Source: Methanoplanus limicola DSM 2279
GTDB taxonomy: Archaea > Halobacteriota > Methanomicrobia > Methanomicrobiales > Methanomicrobiaceae
Direction: 5' to 3'
DNA: 64,000 nucleotides
Assembly: GCF_000243255.1 (NCBI RefSeq)
Contig: NZ_CM001436.1
Location: 904,077-968,076, forward strand
Made by a program: the position numbers and the translations under genes. Each line of letters starts with the position of its first letter. The first letter of the stretch is position 1. The notes under the pieces are model-generated. The model made no database searches and was not told where the DNA came from. It saw only the letters and a list, made by a program, of their open reading frames with translations. Of this stretch, positions 1 through 7,660 are shown one piece after another.

Positions 1-116
1 CATACATAAGTATGAGTTAGTCATGATTAATATAATTAGCGAAAGGCCCTTCGGCATTCCGCGAAATGATGCGAATGCCAATCCATATATGGGATGAACG
101 CCAGATCTGATATTTG
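1..116 (+). promoter_or_regulatory. ribK-ribB promoter region with inverted repeat
   Basis: An AT-rich TATA-like stretch lies at about 28-38. A perfect 7-bp inverted repeat (GGCATTC at 53-59, GAATGCC at 73-79, 13-bp spacer) sits where transcription would be expected to start, about 25 nt downstream of the TATA-like stretch. The downstream kinase carries an N-terminal winged-helix domain, and such bifunctional riboflavin kinase/regulators (RbkR) are known in archaea, so the repeat is a candidate autoregulatory operator. That role is inference. Confidence 0.45.
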
Positions 117-791
117 ATGTCCCAGGCAGATGATCTTGTACCATTAAAAAAAATCGGACTTTTGGGAGGAATAAACAGTTCTGTAGCCATATCATCTCTG
201 AAACTTGCAGAGGAACTTGGAACAAGCAAACAGACTGCCTCAAGAAGACTGATCTCACTTGAAAATGAAGGATTAATTACCAGATCCAGCAGGACAGACG
301 GCCAGTATATAATGATAACAGAGAGCGGGGAGAACCTTCTCAGAAAAGAATATGCCGACTATAAAAGTATTTTTGAGAGAGAAAAAGGCTATTTCAGATT
401 TGAAGGAAAAGTTGTCAGCGGACTTGGCGAAGGAAGATATTACGTCAGTATTCCTGAATACCTGGTTCAGTTTAAGGAAAAACTTGGTTTTGAGCCATAT
501 CCCGGCACGCTCAACCTTAAGCTCGACCCCGCAGGTATTGAAGCCAGAAGAAAACTGGATAACCTGAGATGGACAGAGATAACCGGATTTACATCCAATG
601 ACAGAACCTTCGGAAGTGCAGGATGTCTGAAATGCAGCATAGGCGGCTACATGTGCGCAATAATCGTGCCAGGAAGGTCACATTATCCCGAAGATACCGT
701 GGAGATAATATCGGAAGTCAGGCTCAGGGATAAAGAAGGGCTAAAAGACGGAGACATAATTACAGTAGAGGTTGAATACAATGATAGATAA
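117..791 (+). CDS. ribK: CTP-dependent riboflavin kinase with N-terminal HTH domain (RibK/RbkR type)
   Basis: Makes FMN from riboflavin using CTP, the archaeal route unrelated to bacterial RibF. Residues about 10-75 form a winged helix-turn-helix (SKQTASRRLISLENEGLI is the recognition region). Residues about 95-224 are the DUF120 kinase domain, with GLGEGRYYVS, PYPGTLNLKL and a conserved FTSNDRTFGSAGC stretch. The family's usual two-domain length is about 220 residues, so it looks complete. A TTG precedes the chosen ATG directly; ATG at 117 is preferred. The gene overlaps ribB by 11 bp, indicating a translationally coupled riboflavin operon. The HTH plus the inverted repeat upstream suggest that it also regulates its own operon. 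Confidence 0.93.
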   Translation: MSQADDLVPLKKIGLLGGINSSVAISSLKLAEELGTSKQTASRRLISLENEGLITRSSRTDGQYIMITESGENLLRKEYADYKSIFEREKGYFRFEGKVVSGLGEGRYYVSIPEYLVQFKEKLGFEPYPGTLNLKLDPAGIEARRKLDNLRWTEITGFTSNDRTFGSAGCLKCSIGGYMCAIIVPGRSHYPEDTVEIISEVRLRDKEGLKDGDIITVEVEYNDR

Positions 792-1455
792 AGCAGTAAA
801 AGCACTAAAAGACGGCGATATAGTCCTTATTTTTGATTTTGATGATCGTGAGGGCGAAACAGATTTCGCAGTAAGAGCAGACGCAGTAACACCTGAAATT
901 ATCGCAAGGATGAGAAATGACGCAGGTGGTCTCATCTGCACAGCCATCGAAGGCAGAATTGCAGAAAAACTGGGACTTCCCTTTGCAGGTGATGCACTCT
1001 CCGGCACAAACCTTGTTGAAAAGATTGGAGATATACCATATGACTCTGCAAACCACTCATCCTTCTCCCTCTTTCTGAACCACCGCGATACATTTACCGG
1101 AATTACCGACAATGACAGAACCCTGACTGCAAATAAGCTTGCAGAGCATGTGAAAAAAGCTGCAAACGGCGGGAGTCCGACTTTTGCTGAAGAGTTCAGG
1201 ACACCGGGCCATATGGCTACACTGAGGGCAAACGAAAGACTTCTTGACCAGAGAAGAGGTCAGACCGAACTGTCAATTGCTCTTGCAAACATTGCAGGAA
1301 TCACACCGTGCATCACAATATGCGAGATGCTCGATGACAAATCCGGAAGGGCGCTCACAAAAGAGGATGCAAAAAAATATGCAGAAGAGCATAATCTCAT
1401 ATTTATTGAAGGATCAGAGATTGTAGAATACTGGAACAGAACCAAAAACAACTAA
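781..1455 (+). CDS. ribB: 3,4-dihydroxy-2-butanone 4-phosphate synthase
   Basis: Converts ribulose 5-phosphate to formate and 3,4-dihydroxy-2-butanone 4-phosphate, the four-carbon precursor of riboflavin. The archaeal short form is visible: acidic loop DREGETDF near residue 25, RNDAGGLIC, HRDTFTGITDNDRTLT (substrate and metal loop) and RTPGHMATLRA. At 224 residues it is a stand-alone RibB without the GTP cyclohydrolase II half found in bacterial fusions. ATG at 781 lies inside the end of ribK; an in-frame TTG at 772 is possible but less likely. Co-transcription with ribK puts two riboflavin/FMN steps under one promoter. Confidence 0.93.
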   Translation: MIDKAVKALKDGDIVLIFDFDDREGETDFAVRADAVTPEIIARMRNDAGGLICTAIEGRIAEKLGLPFAGDALSGTNLVEKIGDIPYDSANHSSFSLFLNHRDTFTGITDNDRTLTANKLAEHVKKAANGGSPTFAEEFRTPGHMATLRANERLLDQRRGQTELSIALANIAGITPCITICEMLDDKSGRALTKEDAKKYAEEHNLIFIEGSEIVEYWNRTKNN

Positions 1456-1965
1456 TAACTATAAAAACTCTATTTTTCCCTCAGATTAACTAAATATAAA
1501 CAGCAGACAGAGTAATAATCCCGGATCAGACCAACCGGAGAGATAATGCTTAGAATTTCTTAAAATATCCGGAAAAACGGTTTTTCAGTGCAATATGAAG
1601 ATTGAACGCTGACAGTATAGTATATTGCAGAACTTTCCGGAATGGTCAGGAAAGTATGCTTATTACTATGAAGTGCGGTATAAGGGCATGATCTGGAATA
1701 ATCTCCTTTACACTCCGATCATCCCAGACATTATGCAGTGCACTATAAATCTTTCCGGTTTAAGAAAATGATAACAGATGTAAAAAAAATCGTCGTAACT
1801 GATCCACTTTCCGTCAGAAAGAGAAACTAAAATATATTATAATTAAAAACAGTTAATTAGAGTATTAGTAAGGTTAAGAAAACAAAAATATATTCTCGCA
1901 GAAAAATAAGGAACAATAAGAAAATAACCCACAGCCAAAAATACCAGTACATATGTCAGAATTTC
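1456..1965. other. 510-bp gap, no gene; weak insertion-sequence-like traces
   Basis: No credible reading frame was found. A short T-rich stretch just after ribB (about 1470-1480) could end transcription. The words AATGGTCA (1641-1648) and CTGATCCA (about 1799-1806) match the two halves of a direct repeat seen at 29581-29636, but here they are some 150 bp apart and do not form a clear element end. The rest is AT-rich and probably contains the promoter of the PAS gene that follows. Confidence 0.4.
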
Positions 1966-3135
1966 ATGCATGATAATAATAATTCCGGGGAGAATAGCAA
2001 TAGATTACCACTGGATGAATTAAGACAGGTGCTGACCGGCCACGGAAAAAATTCATTCAGAAAGAGTAACTGCCATCAGAGCCATGAGACGCAGACAGAA
2101 GTTGAAAAATTCCACCTTCTTGCGAACAGGTTTGCTGAATGCATAATAGTAGTCAGGACAGATGACCTGAGAGTTCTTGATATGAATCAGTCTGCCCTCA
2201 GAGACCTTGGATACAGCAGGGAAGATTATTTAAATCTCACTCTTAACGACATCATACAGATTCCGGAAAAAAACACAGAAACTGACAGTATAAATTCGTA
2301 TAAGGCTATAGCGCCTGAAAAATCATTTCTGTATAAGAAAGATGGCAGTACACTCATTGCTGAATACACAATAGATGAAGTTACCTTTGGAAAAACCCGT
2401 TGCCTGATAATAATTGCCAGAGATATTACAGAATATGAAAAAATGCACTCATTAATCAGAGAATCAGAATACCATTACAGAGTCACAATAAATTCCATAC
2501 CGGATGAGATGGTGGTTGTGGACAGTGACTTAAATATAATAATCTGCAACACTGCATTTGAAAAATTAACCGAAAAAAATGGCCATAATGGAGAGATAAT
2601 TGGATCTTCACTGATGGAAGTAGCACCATACCTGACAGGAAAGCACGGACTGGAATATAAATATATATTCAGATCCGGGGCAAGGCTGGATACAACCCTT
2701 AAAATTGAAACCGGCAGCAAAAAAAAGATATATGAAGTTATTAAAACGCCGGTGGAAGAAAAAGGCAGTGTTGGAAAGATAGTCACTCTTTTAAGGGACA
2801 GAACAAAACACCATGAACTCGAAGATATCAAAAAAGAGGCATTCTTCCAGATAGAGAAAAACATGGAACAGTTTGCAATATTAAACGATCATATCAGAAA
2901 CCCGCTTCAGGCAATTGTCGGGCTTGCAGATCTCGAAGGATCGGACTTTTCAAATAAAATTATTGAACAGGCAAGAGAGATTGATGATATCGTAAAAAAG
3001 CTTGACTCAGGCTGGATAGACTCAGACAAAGTACGTGAGATGCTCATCAGGCATTACGGAATAAAAGTTCATAAAAGGCAGAATCTTTCTCCACCGGAAA
3101 TATCCAGGAATAAAGATGAGAATCCTGAAAATTAA
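1966..3135 (+). CDS. PAS-PAS sensor protein with kinase-like dimerization tail, no ATPase domain
   Basis: A cytosolic protein of 389 residues: a short N-terminal segment, PAS domain about 55-155 (VRTDDLRVLDMNQSALRDLG), a second PAS about 170-275, and a C-terminal helical module about 290-365. That module contains NMEQFAILNDHIRNPLQAI, which aligns with a histidine-kinase H-box (SHELRTPL) but with Asp at the usual His position and His at the following acidic position. No N, G1 or G2 box of a HATPase domain follows; the protein ends about 100 residues later. The same architecture recurs at 4830-5981. It may sense a ligand or redox state and act by dimerizing with, or receiving phosphate from, another kinase. 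Function is inference. Confidence 0.75.
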   Translation: MHDNNNSGENSNRLPLDELRQVLTGHGKNSFRKSNCHQSHETQTEVEKFHLLANRFAECIIVVRTDDLRVLDMNQSALRDLGYSREDYLNLTLNDIIQIPEKNTETDSINSYKAIAPEKSFLYKKDGSTLIAEYTIDEVTFGKTRCLIIIARDITEYEKMHSLIRESEYHYRVTINSIPDEMVVVDSDLNIIICNTAFEKLTEKNGHNGEIIGSSLMEVAPYLTGKHGLEYKYIFRSGARLDTTLKIETGSKKKIYEVIKTPVEEKGSVGKIVTLLRDRTKHHELEDIKKEAFFQIEKNMEQFAILNDHIRNPLQAIVGLADLEGSDFSNKIIEQAREIDDIVKKLDSGWIDSDKVREMLIRHYGIKVHKRQNLSPPEISRNKDENPEN

Positions 3136-3324
3136 TAAACCGGACCAATCCCGAAGAGAACATTCAGATTACACATATTACAGCAAATATTTGTAATTAC
3201 CATACGCCAGTCACGGCATTCTGACAAAACCGGTTTTAATATAGACTATTCTGAACAGGAGAATAAATCAATCCCAAAAGGTTAATCCGGTATAAAGACA
3301 CCAGAGTCAATAGAGGAGAATATC

Positions 3325-4497
3325 ATGCAGGACGAAAATATGGGGGAATTGAGAAAATTTGTAAGCCCGGAATTTATCACCGGAATTAACTCCAGAATTT
3401 TTGCCGGCAGATATGCAAAAAACTTCAGGGCCGGAAAAGTGCTGCTTACAGTAGATCCAAATATATCCAATATCTGGTGGATGGATGAAATACTGCACAG
3501 CCTTGATGAAGAAAGAGTCGAATATACTGAATTCTCCGGCGTTACCGAAAATCCCAAGAGATATGAGGTCATGAAAGGTGCAGAACTATTCCGGGAAAAC
3601 AGATGTGATGGAATTGTTGCTGTCGGAGGCGGAAGCACCCTTGACTGTGCAAAAGGAATAGGAATTATCGCTGCAAATGGCGGTGACATCACCGAATATA
3701 TAGGAGTAGATCTTGTATCCAGTCCAATGCCCCCGCTAATATGCATCCCCACAACAGCAGGAAGTTCGGCAGATGTGTCGCAATACGCAGTCATAAGCGA
3801 CAATAAATATAAAAAACTCATCATATCCAAATCAGTGGTGCCTGACGTATCACTCCTTGACCCGCAGACCCTGACAACACAACCAGAAGAAGTTACATAC
3901 GGGAGTGGAATTGATGCACTCTTCCACGCAGTAGAGGCATTCTGCTCAAACGGTTCTTCAAGAGTTACTGACATCTTTGCATTAAAAGCAATTGAGGAGC
4001 TTTCATCCGGACTTGTGGAAGTTGCAGAAGACCCCTTAAATATTGAACTCAGGGAAAAGACGATGTTTGCAAGCCTCTACGCCGGCCTTGCCTTCTCTAA
4101 TGCAGGTCTTGGCCTCATTCACGCGATGTCTCATTCGATAGGCGGGCTTCTTGACATTTCCCACGGAGTCAGCTCAATGCTTGTAGCAGGTCCTGCAATT
4201 AATTATAATTACGCTTTCTGCCCGGAAAAATACAGAAAAATATCAGCTGCAATGGGAATAGATGAATCACGCCTCACAGATGCCGAACTGAAAGAAACTC
4301 TGATAAATGCCATATACGATGTCGCAGGAGAATATACAGGAAAGATTATCGGTGAGTTCAGGCCAAAAAGAGATCTTGAAGAGACAATTGTTAAAAGAAC
4401 CAGCAATGATCCATGCATTGCTACAAATCCCGGCATCCCAAACGAAGATGAGCTTGGAAAAATATGGAGAGAAATCTCCGGTATACAAATCCCATAA
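3325..4497 (+). CDS. Iron-containing alcohol dehydrogenase family protein
   Basis: A 390-residue member of the group III (iron-dependent) alcohol dehydrogenases, NAD(P)-linked enzymes interconverting alcohols and aldehydes/ketones. The nucleotide-binding GGGSTLDCAKG and the PTTAGSSADVS loop (usually PTTAGTGSEVT) are present. Metal ligands are all recognisable: Asp and His of GIDALFHAVEAF, His of HAMSHSIGG and His of DISHGVSSM. An RBS (GAGGAG) precedes the ATG. It sits between two paralogous PAS proteins but has its own 190-bp upstream region. Some Methanomicrobiales use secondary alcohols as hydrogen donors, but those enzymes are usually zinc or F420 types, so the substrate cannot be assigned. 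Confidence 0.88.
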   Translation: MQDENMGELRKFVSPEFITGINSRIFAGRYAKNFRAGKVLLTVDPNISNIWWMDEILHSLDEERVEYTEFSGVTENPKRYEVMKGAELFRENRCDGIVAVGGGSTLDCAKGIGIIAANGGDITEYIGVDLVSSPMPPLICIPTTAGSSADVSQYAVISDNKYKKLIISKSVVPDVSLLDPQTLTTQPEEVTYGSGIDALFHAVEAFCSNGSSRVTDIFALKAIEELSSGLVEVAEDPLNIELREKTMFASLYAGLAFSNAGLGLIHAMSHSIGGLLDISHGVSSMLVAGPAINYNYAFCPEKYRKISAAMGIDESRLTDAELKETLINAIYDVAGEYTGKIIGEFRPKRDLEETIVKRTSNDPCIATNPGIPNEDELGKIWREISGIQIP

Positions 4498-4829
4498 TAT
4501 AACTAAACTCAGTTCAAATAAATTCAGCTATTATTTAGATCTTAAAATTAAAAACAGATACACATACCTTTTTTAAATGAAAGAACTATTTTAATTCATT
4601 TACGCCGAATCTGTACCTGAAGTAATTCCGGTATCAATGAAAATATCAGTATGGAATTGCAGACAGACAATTAAAACCTGTCCACAATCTGACAATTAAT
4701 ATATGCCGGATTACAAAAAGTAAAAATGATCCGTTAAACACATAATATTCAGGCGTAAAGAATCTTTTCACCCGATTATATAGCCGGTGTTAGAAGAAGC
4801 AAAACCAGAAAATTCAGGAAATTCAGAAT
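4498..4829. other. Intergenic region between the alcohol dehydrogenase and second PAS gene
   Basis: This 332-bp AT-rich gap has no supportable gene or RNA. It presumably ends the alcohol dehydrogenase transcript and carries the promoter of the next PAS gene. Confidence 0.4.
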
Positions 4830-5981
4830 ATGGATGAAAATAATTACGGTAATAACCTTGAAGAAGTAAGAAAAGGAATTATCGGCCTTGGTGAAGCTTC
4901 AATCAGGAAAAATTATTATCCGGCACTTCTTGACAAGCAGAGAGAACTCGAGAGATTCAGGGCAGTAATTGAACAGACCCCTGATATGGTCTTTATAATA
5001 TCATGTCCCGGAGGAGAGATTATTGACGCTAATCATATGGCACTGGCTGCAACAGGACTCACTCATGAAAATCTGAATCCTGAAAAGATTGGTAAAATAC
5101 TTGAATTTGAGGATAAAATACCGATTGAAATCAGACTTAATACTGAATGCAGAGAGTCAGAAATATTAAGAGGTTTCCTGAAAACCCATCCGGCAGAAGA
5201 CAGGGAAAAAATACCTGTTGAAGTAAGCCTTGGAAAATCAAAATTCGGAGGTAATATATTTGCATCAGTGGTATGCAGGGATATTACCAGACAGAGAATG
5301 ATGGAGAGGGCAATACTTGAGTCTGAACTTCAGCTGAGAACAACAATAGATGCAATACAGGATGCAGTTGTTGTACTGGACCGTGATTTAAAAATTGTAC
5401 TCTTCAATGACAGTTTTGCAGACCTTTACCTCAAATGGGACGCAGGGGATTTAAAACCGGGCATCAGACTGAATTTATTCTTAGAGCCGATCACAGAGCA
5501 GGACATATCCAATGTCAAGGAACTATTATTATCGGACGATATTCTTAATTTTGCAAGAAAAGTCAATTCCGGAGATGAAACTGCCGTATATGACATCAAA
5601 AAAATCCCAATAATTGATTCCGGCAGAGTTGGCCAGACTGTTCTTGTAATTAAGGACATCACGGCAGAACAGCTTACAGAGCAGATTAAAAAGGAAGCTT
5701 TTGAGCAGATAGACCGAAATATGGAGCAGTTTGCAATCCTAAACGATCATATCAGAAACCCGCTCCAGGCGATAGCCGGAATTGTTGATTTAAAAGACCC
5801 TGAACTGTCTGAAAAGATCATGCCATATGTATGTGAGATTGACAGTATTGTAAGAAAACTTGATGTCGGATGGCTCGAATCTGAAAAAGTCCGGAAAATG
5901 ATTGCAAAACATTATGCTGTGTCATTAATTGACAGAAAAGATATCAGGGAAGTTATCAATTATCTCGACCTTCATCAGTGA
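4830..5981 (+). CDS. PAS-PAS sensor protein with kinase-like tail, paralog of the 1966-3135 gene
   Basis: A 383-residue paralog of the upstream PAS protein. Residues about 45-150 form one PAS (VIEQTPDMVFIISCPGGEII), about 170-275 a second (TIDAIQDAVVVLDRDLKIVL). The tail repeats NMEQFAILNDHIRNPLQAI, followed by IVRKLDVGWLESEKVRKMI and a short end. As in the first copy, the H-box His is displaced and no ATP-binding domain is present. The tails are far more similar than the PAS domains, which suggests a shared output partner with different inputs. It is separated from the alcohol dehydrogenase by 332 bp and from the next, convergent gene by 137 bp, so it is probably monocistronic. Confidence 0.75.
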   Translation: MDENNYGNNLEEVRKGIIGLGEASIRKNYYPALLDKQRELERFRAVIEQTPDMVFIISCPGGEIIDANHMALAATGLTHENLNPEKIGKILEFEDKIPIEIRLNTECRESEILRGFLKTHPAEDREKIPVEVSLGKSKFGGNIFASVVCRDITRQRMMERAILESELQLRTTIDAIQDAVVVLDRDLKIVLFNDSFADLYLKWDAGDLKPGIRLNLFLEPITEQDISNVKELLLSDDILNFARKVNSGDETAVYDIKKIPIIDSGRVGQTVLVIKDITAEQLTEQIKKEAFEQIDRNMEQFAILNDHIRNPLQAIAGIVDLKDPELSEKIMPYVCEIDSIVRKLDVGWLESEKVRKMIAKHYAVSLIDRKDIREVINYLDLHQ

Positions 5982-6118
5982 ATATCTGCAGATAGATATT
6001 CAGCAACCTTACCGGAGTGAAAAGTAACCATGCAGATGAACACATTGCATAGCGTCATTTTACCCGGATATGATGTGACATTAAGAGGCTTAAGGAAGAG
6101 CCTGAAGTACAGGTCAGC

Positions 6119-6550
6119 CTAATCAGAACCGCTGCATCTTCTGATAAGTATCTCTTCCATAATATTTCTGGAACTGCAAAAACCCTCACCCTCATAAGCC
6201 CCGACTCTGACAACGTCTGCTTCTATACCCCTCTCAATAAGAGATTTTTTCAGATTTTCGATATTAAAATACTGGTTAAATCCTATCGTAATAATATCGG
6301 GATTAATCTCCTCAATAGGCAGAAACATATCCTTATCGTCACCGAGTCTTGCATAATCCACCGGCTTTAAAGCCGAAACCATCCTGAGCCTCTGATATTC
6401 AGGAACTACAGGCTTTGGCTTATGTTTAATATTCACATCACGTGCAATAATGACACTCAGATGGTCACCGAGATTTCCGGACTCCTCAAGGTAGAAGAGA
6501 TGACCGGGATGAAGTATATCAAATGTCCCGGTTGCAACGACTTTCTTCAG
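6119..6550 (-). CDS. ribL: FAD synthetase (archaeal RibL), apparent CTG start
   Basis: An archaeal nucleotidyltransferase that adenylylates FMN to FAD. Read from a CTG codon at 6550-6548, the protein begins LKKVVATGTFDILHPGHLFY (first residue Met if initiator), the exact place where relatives begin. The nucleotidyltransferase HxGH motif (HPGH), RDVNIKHKPKP, EYQRLRMVSALKPVDYA and DIITIGFNQYF follow; total about 143 residues, the family's size. No ATG, GTG or TTG exists in frame between the upstream stop and the HPGH motif; the first GTG would cut the enzyme in half. GAGGTGAT, a strong Shine-Dalgarno, lies just upstream and the CTG overlaps the stop of the JAMM gene as CTGA, mimicking the usual ATGA coupling. 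Confidence 0.88.
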   Translation of the reverse strand: MKKVVATGTFDILHPGHLFYLEESGNLGDHLSVIIARDVNIKHKPKPVVPEYQRLRMVSALKPVDYARLGDDKDMFLPIEEINPDIITIGFNQYFNIENLKKSLIERGIEADVVRVGAYEGEGFCSSRNIMEEILIRRCSGSD

Positions 6551-6918
6551 GATATCACCTCAGGTTCTGCTATACGCCCGTCAGCCCTGAAACATCTCCA
6601 TGATGTGAGATCATAAGGTGGCCCGACTATAATATGCCACCTTCCTGACGCAGGAAAAAACCTCAAATCTGCATCTGAAGGTCTTAAAGCGCCTGAAGGA
6701 TGAGAATGTGCACTTCCGGCATTATTTGTTGATAGCGGAAGCATATACTGGGAAAAACTGGCACTTGTCCGCCCTGTAATAGTTCCGGGTGCAAGCTCAA
6801 ATTCATCAATAACTCCGTTATTTACCTTAAGCAGGGCCAGAAACTCATCAGGATGCTGACTTTTCCCAAGAGCAAGAAGCGTCTTTATAAGCTCCATCTT
6901 TATTTTAATATCGGGCAT
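6547..6918 (-). CDS. JAMM/MPN-domain metalloprotease family protein
   Basis: A single-domain JAB1/MPN/Mov34 protein of 123 residues. The zinc-binding JAMM signature is complete: a catalytic Glu in QHPDEFLALL and HSHPSGALRPSDADL. Archaeal relatives cleave isopeptide bonds of ubiquitin-like SAMP modifiers or act in sulfur transfer; which applies here is not visible. ATG at 6918 follows GAGGGT at a good distance; an in-frame TTG at 6930 lies further upstream. It is the first gene of a two-gene operon, its stop codon overlapping the apparent CTG start of ribL. No ubiquitin-like partner gene is adjacent. Confidence 0.87.
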   Translation of the reverse strand: MPDIKIKMELIKTLLALGKSQHPDEFLALLKVNNGVIDEFELAPGTITGRTSASFSQYMLPLSTNNAGSAHSHPSGALRPSDADLRFFPASGRWHIIVGPPYDLTSWRCFRADGRIAEPEVIS

Positions 6919-7121
6919 CTGTACCCTCAAATATTAAACCTGCTGAATAATTACTGTTCCGAAGAAGTACTAATACAACAGAGAATGGTGTCAGCAGCTG
7001 AAAACAACAGGATTTATTCATAGTTCATGGAATAATCACAAAAACGGCATTAAAAAATAACCAGACAGTATAACAGACGATTTATGAAAGATTTATTAAC
7101 AATAATTCATTACAGAAGACT

Positions 7122-7571
7122 ATGTATTCAAAAATCCTTGTGGCGGTTGACGGTTCAGAGACTTCCGGGAAGGCTCTTTTAAAAGCGATAGAACTTGCAG
7201 AAGGCTGGAAAGCAGAAGTTAATGCGGTTTATGCAATAGATCCGGGAATATACGGCACATCCGTTGTTGACCCGTCAGTAGGAGTGATGGACCCAACCTC
7301 AGAGAGAATTTATAAGATGCTCAATGAAGAGGGCAGAAAGGTCATAGATAAATGCCATGAAATCTCAGATTCTGCCGGTTTCGAAGTGAATTATCAGATT
7401 AAAATCGGAGATGCAAGAGATATTATCACAGAACTTGCTGAAGAGATGAAAGCTGACCTCATAGTGATAGGTTCTACAGGGAAAGGGATTACAAAGAGGC
7501 TTCTTCTTGGAAGTGTCAGCTCATATGTTGTCACACACAGTAAAATATCAACCCTGATTGTAAGGGGTTGA
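7122..7571 (+). CDS. Universal stress protein (UspA family)
   Basis: A 149-residue single Usp domain. The start ILVAVDGSETSGKAL and the ATP-binding C-terminal loop GSTGKGITKRLLLGSVSS (G-2x-G-9x-G-S/T pattern) show an ATP-binding member. Such proteins are soluble dimers of uncertain, stress-related role. It stands alone: more than 190 bp of AT-rich DNA upstream and a convergent neighbour downstream. Confidence 0.93.
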   Translation: MYSKILVAVDGSETSGKALLKAIELAEGWKAEVNAVYAIDPGIYGTSVVDPSVGVMDPTSERIYKMLNEEGRKVIDKCHEISDSAGFEVNYQIKIGDARDIITELAEEMKADLIVIGSTGKGITKRLLLGSVSSYVVTHSKISTLIVRG

Positions 7572-7660
7572 ACAGAGGACAGAACAAAAATAGATCCGCG
7601 ACATAAATCCTGAAAAATATTTATCCGGACAACTAAAGAACAAATTTTTCAGAGAACTCT

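Noticed and set aside
1-116. FMN riboswitch upstream of ribK-ribB
   Set aside because: None of the conserved FMN-aptamer core (such as AGGGT...GGGGCAG) was seen; only a simple inverted repeat is present, and FMN riboswitches are bacterial.
4498-4829. Small gene or RNA between the alcohol dehydrogenase and PAS gene
   Set aside because: No start/RBS pair, no stable-looking hairpin and no conserved family sequence was found.
6119-6436. ribL as a truncated pseudogene beginning at GTG 6436
   Set aside because: Conserved family sequence continues upstream in the same frame to a CTG with a strong Shine-Dalgarno; a non-standard start explains it better than truncation.
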